A stretch of 64,000 nucleotides of DNA, taken from assembly GCF_000506985.1 (NCBI RefSeq), contig NZ_KI650980.1, positions 806,001 through 870,000 of the forward strand. Direction: 5' to 3'. The notes under the pieces were generated by a model. The model made no database searches. It saw nothing but the letters and a program-made list of their open reading frames with translations, and was not told where the DNA came from. Of this stretch, positions 1 through 7,523 are shown one piece after another. The translations under genes and the position numbers were made by a program. Origin of the DNA: Advenella kashmirensis W13003. GTDB lineage: Bacteria > Pseudomonadota > Gammaproteobacteria > Burkholderiales > Burkholderiaceae_B. The number at the start of each line of letters is the position of its first letter. Positions within the stretch are counted from its first letter, which is position 1.

Positions 1-20
1 CCCGCGATCGATGCATCCAT
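1..20 (-). CDS. 5' end of an unidentified gene cut by the window edge
   Basis: An ATG at 20-18 on the minus strand is preceded, after a 9-nt spacer, by GAGGAG (30-35), a strong ribosome binding site. Only six codons (MDASIA) are inside the window, so the product cannot be named. It lies in the same direction as and 98 bp after the dehydrogenase gene, so it is probably the next gene of the TRAP transporter/dehydrogenase operon. Confidence 0.5.
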
Positions 21-118
21 TGCTATTGTCTCCTCTGATTGAATCTGTTCACCACACCGTACGCAATTGGCCACACGAGCCTTTGACCACGCGAGACATT
101 GACCGCAAGGCCCCCGCT

Positions 119-892
119 TTAGTGGCCCGTAATTCCCGCCGCCAGAAAGCCACCATCAACGGGAATTACCTGACCATTTATGTAAGAAGCCGCCTCAGAC
201 GCAAGGAAAAGGGACACGGCCGCAATTTCCTGCGGCGTGCCGTATCGTTTCATGGGTATCGCGCCTGTAAACGCTTCCCGCGCCGCCTGCGTATGCAGCG
301 CCTGGGTCAGTGGCGTGTCTACCGGACCAGGCGCAATGCCATTGGCCGTAATACCAAACTCCGCCAGCTCCAGCGCCATCTGGCGCGTCAGGCCGAACAC
401 TGCGGCCTTGGAGGTACCGTAAGCAGCACGACCCCAACTGGCGCGCTCCGCGCTTATCGACGCGATATTAATGATACGCCCGCCGCCCTGTCTGCGCATG
501 AGCCGGCCCGCATGCTGCGACATCAAAAACGGCCCTGTCACATTAACCTGCATGACCTTCTCCCAGTGATCCCTGGGATAATCCAGATAGGGCACCGTTT
601 TGGCAATCCCCGCATTGTTGACCAGGACATCACAACGACCATAATCACGATCAACATTTTCGAAAAAATGCGCAATGCTATCTGCGTCGGCCACATCCAG
701 TTGCGCGTATCGGGCCTGCAATGACTGGTCGTTCAGCGCGCCGGCCAGTGCCTGCGAATCCGCTTCATTGACGTCCGCAATCACGGTTGTGTATCCGGCC
801 TGCGCGAACGCCTCTACGATCGCCCGGCCGATCCCATTGCCACCTCCGGTGATGACGGCAACGGGAACGTCATGTGCGGTTGTCTCACTCAT
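119..892 (-). CDS. SDR-family NAD(P)-dependent oxidoreductase
   Basis: A 257-residue classical short-chain dehydrogenase/reductase. Seen: the Rossmann cofactor motif TGGGNGIG near residue 16, the NNAG motif near residue 91, a catalytic Ser in the SISAERA stretch near residue 145 and the YxxxK pair in YGTSK near residue 158, followed by the usual PGPVDT segment. Length is normal for the family. The start is supported by AAAGGTGGTG just upstream. An Asp (VIADVN) ends the second beta strand, which in this family usually favours NAD over NADP. It lies downstream of the TRAP transporter genes in the same direction, so it probably oxidises the imported acid or a product of it. The substrate cannot be read from the sequence. 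Confidence 0.9.
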   Translation of the reverse strand: MSETTAHDVPVAVITGGGNGIGRAIVEAFAQAGYTTVIADVNEADSQALAGALNDQSLQARYAQLDVADADSIAHFFENVDRDYGRCDVLVNNAGIAKTVPYLDYPRDHWEKVMQVNVTGPFLMSQHAGRLMRRQGGGRIINIASISAERASWGRAAYGTSKAAVFGLTRQMALELAEFGITANGIAPGPVDTPLTQALHTQAAREAFTGAIPMKRYGTPQEIAAVSLFLASEAASYINGQVIPVDGGFLAAGITGH

Positions 893-933
893 ACAGCACC
901 ACCTTTATCAAATAAAAGATCAAGCCGGTCCGC

Positions 934-2817
934 TTACAGAAATCCGATAGAGAACCAGGGTACGAAAGCAATAACAAATGTCATCACAAGCAAAACGGCA
1001 AGATACAGCCACATTTTGGGAATGACACGATCAGGGTTGACTTTACTGATGGCGCTCGCCGAGTAAAAACCCACGCCCAATGGCGGCGCGAACAGGCCGA
1101 TGCCCATGGCAAGGATAATCACGATGGCGTAATGCACCTCGTGAATATGCAGCGCCTGGGCGGCAGGAAAAATCAGCGGGCCAAACAGCACAATAGCCGG
1201 AATGCCTTCCAGGACACTGCCCAGCAGAACGAACAATATAATGCTGACTGTCATAAACCCGAATACGCCACCGGGAATATGCGTCATGAAATCCACCAAT
1301 GTGGTCGAAAAGCCCGACTGCGTCAGCGCCCAGGCCATGGCGGTTGCCACGCCAATAATCAGCAGAATGGCGCCCGACAGTGATGTGGCCTCGACCAGCA
1401 TGGGATAAATTCGGGATGTTTCCACACCGCCGGCCAGAATCTGCAGGATGACCGCATAAATAATCACATAGACAATGCCGATCGAAGCGACTTCGGTTGC
1501 CGTGGCCACGCCCTCGACCACACACACGCGGATGATCACGGGCAAAATCAGAACAGGCAGCGCCCACAGAAACGTTCGGCCGATTTCCGCCGCGGCCGCC
1601 CGTTTGAGCGTGCCCTGTTGCGCGCTGCGAGACTTCAGATAGCAGACCAGTGCGATCGCCAGCGTGCACACCAGCGCGGGAACCAGTCCGCCGATAAACA
1701 GTGCACTAATTGAGACGCCACACACCGCGCCGATTGTAATCAGAACAAGACTGGGCGGGATGGTTTCCGTCATGGCCCCGGTGGCCGACAACAGCGCCGC
1801 CAGATCATTCTCGTCCGCACCCTTGCGTTTCATTTCAGGAAACAACGCAGGCGCCACAGCCGCCATATCGGCCACCTTGGAACCAGAAATGCCTGACACC
1901 AGAAACATGGCGCCCAGCAATACGTAATTGAGTCCGCCGCGAATATGCCCTAGCACAGATGACATAAAATCAATCAGCTTGCGCGCCATGCCGCTGATCT
2001 GCAGCAGTACGCCCAAGACCACAAACAGCGGGACAGCCAGCAGCACCAGATGCGAAGCGCCTTCGTCGATCCGGGTCACCACGATAGACGGCGGGACCTC
2101 TGCAATATTAACGATATAGGCGAGTGTCGCAATACCGAAAGAAAATGCAATAGGCACCCCGCACATCACGCAGGCACCCAGGACAATGACAAAAAAGACG
2201 ATCAGATTCAGGTTATCCAGATCGTACAGAAAGTCAGCGAAATACCAGAGCGCGTAGCCAACGATGGCAACGGCCAGGCATGAGGTCAGGATATCGAGCC
2301 AGCGCGAGTATGCCAGCAGGTGACTTAACGCGATAAAGGCAAAAAGACACAATCCAACCGGAATCGCAAGCGCCCTATAGCCATCGGGAATATTCAAGGC
2401 GGGCGAGGTGACGATCATCTGCCCCGACGCGTGATGAAAGCCCGGACCAATCAGATAAACGGCAAACGTCAGAATAATGACCAGGCCCAGAGTTTCAAAC
2501 CAGGCCTGAGCCCGCTGCGAGAACCGCGCGACCACCGCAGTCAAGCGCATATGTTCGTGCCGGTCCAGCGCCAGCGCAGCACCGAACATGCACAGCCAGA
2601 TAAAAACCGACTGCGCCAGCTCGTCTGACCAGATGATGGGCTTGTGCAAAAAGTAGCGAAAGATCACACCCGTAAACAAGAGCGTCGATTCGAACACCAG
2701 CATCAGCACCGCAAGCAACGCCACCAGCTTTAATACGGCGGTCTTGATGACCACCACGCTCCGGCTCAACAAATGAGTATTGACGCCAGCCGGCTGACTG
2801 GCGATGCTTACATTCAA
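934..2817 (-). CDS. TRAP transporter fused permease (DctQ-DctM)
   Basis: A 627-residue inner-membrane protein joining the two TRAP membrane subunits. Residues about 20-170 form a DctQ-like four-helix small subunit (RYFLHKPIIWSDELAQ is typical) and residues about 195-625 form the large DctM subunit with many hydrophobic helices (SGISGSKVADMAAVAP and SGAILLIIGVATAMAW are typical). TRAP systems use sodium or proton gradients to import organic acids such as C4-dicarboxylates, sugar acids or keto acids. The ATG overlaps the stop of the binding-protein gene by 4 nt, indicating translational coupling. Fused QM permeases are known in many TRAP systems, so the fusion itself is not abnormal. Substrate unknown. 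Confidence 0.93.
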   Translation of the reverse strand: MNVSIASQPAGVNTHLLSRSVVVIKTAVLKLVALLAVLMLVFESTLLFTGVIFRYFLHKPIIWSDELAQSVFIWLCMFGAALALDRHEHMRLTAVVARFSQRAQAWFETLGLVIILTFAVYLIGPGFHHASGQMIVTSPALNIPDGYRALAIPVGLCLFAFIALSHLLAYSRWLDILTSCLAVAIVGYALWYFADFLYDLDNLNLIVFFVIVLGACVMCGVPIAFSFGIATLAYIVNIAEVPPSIVVTRIDEGASHLVLLAVPLFVVLGVLLQISGMARKLIDFMSSVLGHIRGGLNYVLLGAMFLVSGISGSKVADMAAVAPALFPEMKRKGADENDLAALLSATGAMTETIPPSLVLITIGAVCGVSISALFIGGLVPALVCTLAIALVCYLKSRSAQQGTLKRAAAAEIGRTFLWALPVLILPVIIRVCVVEGVATATEVASIGIVYVIIYAVILQILAGGVETSRIYPMLVEATSLSGAILLIIGVATAMAWALTQSGFSTTLVDFMTHIPGGVFGFMTVSIILFVLLGSVLEGIPAIVLFGPLIFPAAQALHIHEVHYAIVIILAMGIGLFAPPLGVGFYSASAISKVNPDRVIPKMWLYLAVLLVMTFVIAFVPWFSIGFL

Positions 2818-3845
2818 GACAGAGCCCCGGTAAATTTCTCCAGCTTGCCCCAGAGTTCGTCACCGAAGGTTTTTTTCCATTCTTCGTAAAAACCAGCTTC
2901 CTTCAGCTTCCCACGGAACGCATTGGTATCGACATCGTTAAACGCCATGCCTTTGCCTTCCAGCGTCTGCTTGACGGTCAGGCTCAGTTTGGCCAGATCG
3001 TCCCGCTCGCTCAGGCTGGCACTCATGACATGCTTGCGAATAATCTCCTGCATATCCTTGGGCACCTTGGCCAGATTATCGCGGTTGGCGAGAAACCAGA
3101 ACCCGTCCCACATGTGATTGGTCAGGGAAGCATACTTCTGCACCTCATACAATTTGGCTGTTTCTACCAGGGTAATCGGATTTTCCTGGCCGTCCGCAAT
3201 ATGCGTCTGCAACGCCGAGTACGTCTCGGCAAAGTTGATCGTTGTAGGCGAAGCGCCCAGGCCCTTGAACATGGAGGTCCAAAGCGGACTGGGGGGAACG
3301 CGCAATTTGACGCTATTGAGATCATCCGGCACTTTGATGGGTTTAGAGCTGGTGGTAATAATCCTGAATCCGTTATCCCAGATCTTGTCGAATGCCGTCA
3401 GATTGGAACTCTTTTCAATTTCCTCTCGCACTGCCGCGCCCAGTTCGCCATCCATGGCCTTCCAGACCTGGTCATAATCCTTGAACCCAAAGCCGATGCC
3501 CGAAATTTGCGTTTTAGAGATCAGCGTACCCATGATAATGGGAGAGAGGGTAAAAAAATCAACGGCGCCGGCGCGGATCTGCGACAGCGTGTCGGTATCA
3601 TTACCCAACTGGCTGCTTGGATACACACGAATATCAACGGCGCCATCCGTGTCTTTCTTGATGGCCTCGACCATTTCCTTGGCGCGGATATTCATGGGGT
3701 GGGAAACGGGCAGATTATTGGCAAACTTGAGCCGGAAATCGGCACGCCGCGCAAATATCACATTTGAATAACCCAGCCCGAAAGCCGAGGCCGCGGTAAC
3801 GGCAGATACCGATTTCAGAAAACTCCTGCGTTTTACAACTGCCAT
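2814..3845 (-). CDS. TRAP transporter substrate-binding protein (DctP family)
   Basis: A 343-residue periplasmic solute receptor. The N-terminus has the twin-arginine pattern RRSFLK (residues 6-11) and a hydrophobic stretch up to about residue 32, so export may be by Tat. The body contains DctP-family signatures such as FANNLPVSHPMNIRAKEM and SSQLGNDTD, and a central VKLRVPPSPLW segment holding the arginine (KLRV) that binds ligand carboxylates in the family. The start is preceded by GGAGG. It is the first gene of the operon dctP, dctQM, SDR. The ligand is probably a carboxylic acid but is not defined by sequence. Confidence 0.93.
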   Translation of the reverse strand: MAVVKRRSFLKSVSAVTAASAFGLGYSNVIFARRADFRLKFANNLPVSHPMNIRAKEMVEAIKKDTDGAVDIRVYPSSQLGNDTDTLSQIRAGAVDFFTLSPIIMGTLISKTQISGIGFGFKDYDQVWKAMDGELGAAVREEIEKSSNLTAFDKIWDNGFRIITTSSKPIKVPDDLNSVKLRVPPSPLWTSMFKGLGASPTTINFAETYSALQTHIADGQENPITLVETAKLYEVQKYASLTNHMWDGFWFLANRDNLAKVPKDMQEIIRKHVMSASLSERDDLAKLSLTVKQTLEGKGMAFNDVDTNAFRGKLKEAGFYEEWKKTFGDELWGKLEKFTGALS

Positions 3846-3916
3846 GGTTCCCTCCTCCAGGAAAATTTAAGCGTCGCTCTTCAATTGTCTGTCTGTTTTA
3901 AACTGCAGCCTATTAC

Positions 3917-3964
3917 GTCGACGCCCGCCCGTCGACCTGCCTGCTTGTCTGTTGTGTGATCACA
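3917..3964. promoter_or_regulatory. Candidate operator region upstream of dctP
   Basis: The leader upstream of the TRAP operon has a 7-bp inverted repeat, GTCGACG and CGTCGAC around CCCGCC (3917-3936), and a separate perfect 10-bp palindrome TGTGATCACA (3955-3964). Such dyads upstream of TRAP operons are often regulator binding sites (GntR or CRP types). No regulator gene is adjacent, so this is inference. Confidence 0.3.
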
Positions 3965-4031
3965 TTTATGCTATCAACGCATATTGCAATTATTTAAGTG
4001 ATTTTTCAACAGGGGTATGCCCGAATAGCCC

Positions 4032-4061
4032 AAAAAGAATGCTCCTGCCCGTGTCAGGAAC
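4032..4061 (-). terminator. Rho-independent terminator of the metallophosphatase gene
   Basis: Read on the minus strand, GTTCCTG pairs with CAGGAGC (one G-U pair) around the loop ACACGGG and is followed by ATTCTTTTT. The hairpin begins at the stop codon of the phosphatase gene. Confidence 0.7.
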
Positions 4062-5142
4062 CCGCATTCGCAACAAAGCCAGAGGTCTGTACCTGCTCGC
4101 CTGAATCGAACATGAGCGTGCGTTGCGGCCAGCGCAGCGCGGCCAGGCGCGTCTGGCCGGGCGCCATGACGCCTTTACGTTCCAGAAAACGCGCACCCAC
4201 GCAATAATCTACGCAAAAAACATTCCTGCGCGCCCCATGCCAGGCAAACGGCGCGATACCGGCAAACAAATCGCGGCCACGCGCCAGCGCATCCGATTTG
4301 GACTCCGACTGAGGGTTGCGCCAATAATGACCGATCAGCACCGGCACGGGGTCCGTATAACTATCCCACCAGCGCACCCGTTGGACAAAACGCCACTCAC
4401 CGCCACTGAAAAACGCATCGCTATCTGGCGCTTCGACGCCGGACGTCAACACCCTCACCGGATTGGCCATCTGCCGCAGTTCGCGCATATAGGCCGTCGC
4501 CTTCAGAAACGGGACTGCCTGTGATTGATCAGACACATGCACACGCCAGCGCTGCTGCTCGGCGACATAGTCCTGGAAAAAACGATCCCGTTCCATCACA
4601 GCGCTGGTGTGCTGCTCACGTTCATTGAAAAACTGCAAAAGAGAGGGAAACGGTCCCGCAGCCAGCGCCTGGGCCGATGCGGTATGCCAGCCTGCGTGTA
4701 CAACCCGCAGTTCTGCATTGCAGGCGATGATGGGCAGGCGGGCGAAAAAATCCAGAATGGGCTGGCGCTCGGCTTTCGTGATACTGCGCACCACACCGAA
4801 TTTCTCGTCGCCTTTAGATGTCTCGTTCCAGAACCAGCTATTTCCGTCCTTGCGCTGTCCACGCAATATATTCAACTCGTGATTGCCCAGAATACAGACG
4901 GCATTGCCGAGATTGACCAGGTTTTGCACCATTCTGATCACAGCCGGGCTGTCCGGCCCACGATCACACAGGTCTCCGACAAAAACCAATTTGCGTCCTT
5001 CGGGATGCCTGCCGGCAGCGTCATACCCAAGATGCTCCACCAACTGGCACAAGGCCTCAAATTCTCCATGAATATCGCCGACAATATCCAGTTGACCGGA
5101 TGGAAGGGACGCAATGGCCTGATAACTCGAAAGCGTGCTCAT
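4054..5142 (-). CDS. PrpE-like metallophosphoesterase
   Basis: A 362-residue calcineurin-like phosphoesterase. Seen near the N-terminus in order: GDIHGE (metal ligands Asp and His), VGDLCDRGPDS and GNHELN, the three blocks of PrpE/ApaH-type and PP2A-like phosphatases. A later GHYWR segment supplies a further His. These enzymes use a two-metal centre to hydrolyse phosphoesters, often bis(5'-nucleosyl) polyphosphates. The in-frame codon at 5172 would add MFFFYRQHCR; the ATG at 5142 is preferred because the conserved domain starts almost at once. It stands alone between the TRAP operon and a divergent lipoprotein gene. Exact substrate unknown. Confidence 0.85.
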   Translation of the reverse strand: MSTLSSYQAIASLPSGQLDIVGDIHGEFEALCQLVEHLGYDAAGRHPEGRKLVFVGDLCDRGPDSPAVIRMVQNLVNLGNAVCILGNHELNILRGQRKDGNSWFWNETSKGDEKFGVVRSITKAERQPILDFFARLPIIACNAELRVVHAGWHTASAQALAAGPFPSLLQFFNEREQHTSAVMERDRFFQDYVAEQQRWRVHVSDQSQAVPFLKATAYMRELRQMANPVRVLTSGVEAPDSDAFFSGGEWRFVQRVRWWDSYTDPVPVLIGHYWRNPQSESKSDALARGRDLFAGIAPFAWHGARRNVFCVDYCVGARFLERKGVMAPGQTRLAALRWPQRTLMFDSGEQVQTSGFVANAGS

Positions 5143-5334
5143 TCTGCAATGTTGCCTGTAGAAGAAAAACAATGAGGCTATTGTACCGGGTCGATTGGAT
5201 TTCCCTTTTGCTCACAACACGGCACATGACGCCGACAAATGTAACACATTGATACCCTGCGTAACCCTTAAGAAAGGTTTTCGCCCTCTTCCTGTGTTTA
5301 ACTGAACATTCACGGACCTCAAAAAGGAAAGACA

Positions 5335-5613
5335 ATGAAAGTGAAAGGCATGACTACAGGTGCAATAATCGTTTCGTTGGCCGCCCTGGCAGGATGTGGG
5401 ATGCATGGGTCAAACGACCGCTACTCTCACCGCGACCGCTCCGACTACCAGCAAGACCGTCCGGGATACAACAGAACAGACAACAATCAACGACCCGGCA
5501 TGGATGGTCGACATGATGGACGGTGGAACAGCAGCGACAAAAATAATCGCGAACGCGATTGGCAGAATCACAATCGCGATGGTAGCTGGGACAATCGCTC
5601 CAACCGATCCTGA
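5335..5613 (+). CDS. Small low-complexity lipoprotein
   Basis: A 92-residue secreted protein. A lipoprotein signal peptide ends in the lipobox LAGC (Cys at about residue 22). The rest is extremely rich in Asp, Arg, Asn, Gly and Tyr (RDRSDYQQDRPGYNR and DRDGSW-like stretches), probably disordered. GGAAAG lies upstream of the ATG. A second, shorter lipoprotein of similar composition follows at 5849. No family with known function is recognised. Confidence 0.7.
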   Translation: MKVKGMTTGAIIVSLAALAGCGMHGSNDRYSHRDRSDYQQDRPGYNRTDNNQRPGMDGRHDGRWNSSDKNNRERDWQNHNRDGSWDNRSNRS

Positions 5614-5848
5614 TTTATCGGCGGGCATGGTGGCACAAAGAAGCTGGTATGCCTGCCTGCAAGCGCACCCGACAGTCGGTATTTACAACTATTAAACTGG
5701 CCAGCGCCGAAACGAGCTGAAGCTATTTTGCCCTTTCCGGGCCACCGGCGGGTAACCCATTGAAATTGCGGTAACCATTCAGCAAATCTATCTGTTGACT
5801 GTTCAAATAATATGGATAGCGTGACTAACCTGTGTTCGGGGGTACGAT

Positions 5849-6022
5849 ATGAAACTACTTAGCACAACCGCCATTTTTCTATCACTTATTCTGTTGTCGG
5901 GTTGCATTATTCATGATCATGGGCGCGGTGGGCGCTGGAATGATCGCGATGGTTATGGCTATCGTGATCGTCATCACTATTCAGATTATGGCCACTACGG
6001 ACGTGGTCGTCATCGCTGGTAG
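5849..6022 (+). CDS. Tiny His/Arg/Gly/Tyr-rich lipoprotein
   Basis: A 57-codon gene. The protein starts MKLLSTTAIFLSLILLSGC, a complete lipoprotein signal with lipobox LSGC (Cys19). The mature part is almost entirely Gly, Arg, His, Asp and Tyr (RDGYGYRDRHHYSDY). A GGGGG stretch sits 6 nt before the ATG. Composition resembles the lipoprotein encoded at 5335, suggesting an old duplication or a shared role at the envelope such as metal or polyanion binding (speculative). A strong hairpin follows. Confidence 0.65.
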   Translation: MKLLSTTAIFLSLILLSGCIIHDHGRGGRWNDRDGYGYRDRHHYSDYGHYGRGRHRW

Positions 6023-6031
6023 GTGGAAGAT

Positions 6032-6050
6032 CCGGGAGCCTGGCTCCCGG
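6032..6050. terminator. GC-rich hairpin between convergent genes
   Basis: CCGGGAGCC and GGCTCCCGG form a perfect inverted repeat around one base, 9 bp after the small lipoprotein gene and 39 bp from the end of the convergent CsbD-like gene. There is no clean T-run on either strand, so it may be a weak or bidirectional terminator. Confidence 0.45.
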
Positions 6051-6088
6051 CCTTCTGACGACGTGCTCGAATACTGAGCCTTTATCGC

Positions 6089-6343
6089 TTATTTTTTATA
6101 AAAATGACGGCCGAGCACCAGTCCGATCGCGGCTGCGCCAAGCAACGCGCCCAGCGGATTACTTCGAGTACCATCGACGATGCAATCAACAAATGAATTG
6201 ACCGCATAGGAAGCCGAACCGGATGCCTGGCGCACCCTGCCCTCGGCCTGCATTTCGGGATCGTCAAGTACATCGCCCAGGGCAGACTGCCCTTTTCCTA
6301 CCATTTCTTCTGCTTTGCTTTTGATCGTGTTCGCACTGGTCAT
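6089..6343 (-). CDS. CsbD/DUF883-like general stress protein
   Basis: An 84-residue protein. The N-terminal half (SKAEEMVGKGQSALGDVLDD) matches the CsbD-type stress-protein pattern. The C-terminal half ends in a glycine-rich hydrophobic helix (GALLGAAAIGLVLGRHFYKK), as in DUF883/ElaB-type membrane-associated proteins. The ATG at 6343 is preferred over the in-frame GTG at 6352 because AAAAGG lies just ahead of the ATG. Such proteins are usually stress- or stationary-phase induced; molecular function is unknown. Confidence 0.75.
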   Translation of the reverse strand: MTSANTIKSKAEEMVGKGQSALGDVLDDPEMQAEGRVRQASGSASYAVNSFVDCIVDGTRSNPLGALLGAAAIGLVLGRHFYKK

Positions 6344-6547
6344 TCGATTCACCTTTTAAGCGGAAAAATAGAGGCGCTTTATCCGCAGATTGAGTAAAAA
6401 TGCCTCATGCCTTATCTTTAACATAGACCGGCCAACATTAGGACGAATTTATCGATTTTTCCTTTAAAAACCGTTCCTTGTCGTTCTACGGCCAGCACAA
6501 ATGCGAATCATATTTATGGAATATCCCCAAGGATGAGAAGATAAGTG

Positions 6548-6596
6548 CAAAAAAACAGGCCGACTCGCCCTGATTCCTGGCAACAGTCGGCCTGTT
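6548..6596 (-). terminator. Strong terminator of the adhesin/lipoprotein operon
   Basis: A perfect 12-bp stem, AACAGGCCGACT with AGTCGGCCTGTT, is followed on the minus strand by seven T residues. It lies directly downstream of the OmpA/BamE-type lipoprotein gene and closes the operon that starts with the giant adhesin. Confidence 0.9.
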
Positions 6597-6611
6597 ATGA
6601 CAATCACCGGT

Positions 6612-7457
6612 TTATTTATCTGCCGGCGTATTTCCTGCTCCCGTGACACGCAGCGTAACCCTGCGATTTGGTGCGAAGCAGGCAATCAGAGCAGTCTTGC
6701 CCATCCGTCTGTCGCATTGTGCATACGCGGTTGTTGCGCCAGCGCCCCGAGTGGTCATCCGCTCCATCGGGATGCCCTGACTTCCAAGGTACTGCCGGAC
6801 CGTTTGTGCCCGCCGCTGCGACAAGGCACGGTTGTAGGCGTCCGAACCTAGCGGATCGGTATAACCGGTGATTTCGATCGACTCGACCGTTCCGATCTGT
6901 CCAATCCGACGGACCAGGTTGTCCAGTCTGGCACGTCCGGTTGACGTCAAGTTTCGCAAATCCGATTTATCGAAAGCGAACACCCCGTCGGTATCCAGGT
7001 CGAACTGCCGGATTTTTTTTGATTGCCCAAGTGTACAAATTTCATTGGGTTCACCGACAGCGCGCATAAAGAAGCTCTGGGCACGATAGTGTTCATCGAA
7101 CAACACCTTGAACTGGCAGGTCGCAACGCTATTTTTACCATTTTTAGGCGTGTGAAAATGGAACAGGTAGTCCCATTCCTTGACTCCAAAGAAGCCTTCC
7201 TGAAAATGCGGACGGCCAAGCAGGTAATACAACTGGTCCTTGGTCATGCCCGCTTTGACCTCGTTTAGGGAATCGCGATTAGGGAACGTGCCCTGTTTAT
7301 CATTAAATGTCACGTTCTGCGGGTCCGGAAACACGGGTGTGTCCGTCGTACCGTTGGAGGTAACATGACTGAGCGAGCCGCATCCGCTCAGCACCATGGC
7401 GGCAACAAGGGCGCTCGCCGACATTACACTTTTACGTATCGAATATTTCATAATCAT
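6612..7457 (-). CDS. BamE/SmpA-OmpA two-domain lipoprotein, likely TpgA-type partner of the adhesin
   Basis: A 281-residue outer-membrane lipoprotein. The signal peptide ends in the lipobox LSGC (Cys about residue 26). Residues about 62-100 are a BamE/SmpA-OmlA motif (LNEVKAGMTKDQLYYLLGRP...W.YLF). Residues about 165-275 are an OmpA C-terminal peptidoglycan-binding domain (ITGYTDPLGSDAYNRALSQR and NRRVTLRV). In Acinetobacter and many proteobacteria a gene of this kind (TpgA) sits just after a trimeric autotransporter gene and helps its surface assembly and anchoring to peptidoglycan. Here it starts 66 bp after the adhesin stop, same strand, before a strong terminator, which fits that role. 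Partnership is inferred from position and domains. Confidence 0.85.
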   Translation of the reverse strand: MIMKYSIRKSVMSASALVAAMVLSGCGSLSHVTSNGTTDTPVFPDPQNVTFNDKQGTFPNRDSLNEVKAGMTKDQLYYLLGRPHFQEGFFGVKEWDYLFHFHTPKNGKNSVATCQFKVLFDEHYRAQSFFMRAVGEPNEICTLGQSKKIRQFDLDTDGVFAFDKSDLRNLTSTGRARLDNLVRRIGQIGTVESIEITGYTDPLGSDAYNRALSQRRAQTVRQYLGSQGIPMERMTTRGAGATTAYAQCDRRMGKTALIACFAPNRRVTLRVTGAGNTPADK

Positions 7458-7484
7458 CCAAATTCTTCAATCTGATCAATCACC

Positions 7485-7504
7485 GCCCCGGCTTGCGCCG
7501 GGGC
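7485..7504 (-). other. Intercistronic stem-loop between adhesin and partner lipoprotein
   Basis: GCCCCGGC pairs with GCCGGGGC; on the transcript the loop is GCAA, a stable GNRA tetraloop. No T-run follows, so it is not a classical terminator. It more likely stabilises the upstream mRNA 3' end or lowers expression of the downstream gene relative to the adhesin. Confidence 0.6.
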
Positions 7505-7523
7505 CCGCACTGAATTTAACGAC

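Noticed and set aside
1-724. A 237-codon plus-strand open frame at the left edge
   Set aside because: It is opposite the dehydrogenase gene, which has complete family motifs; the plus frame has none.
2050-3767. Plus-strand open frames opposite the TRAP transporter genes
   Set aside because: Shadows of genes with clear family motifs; no ribosome binding sites or domains.
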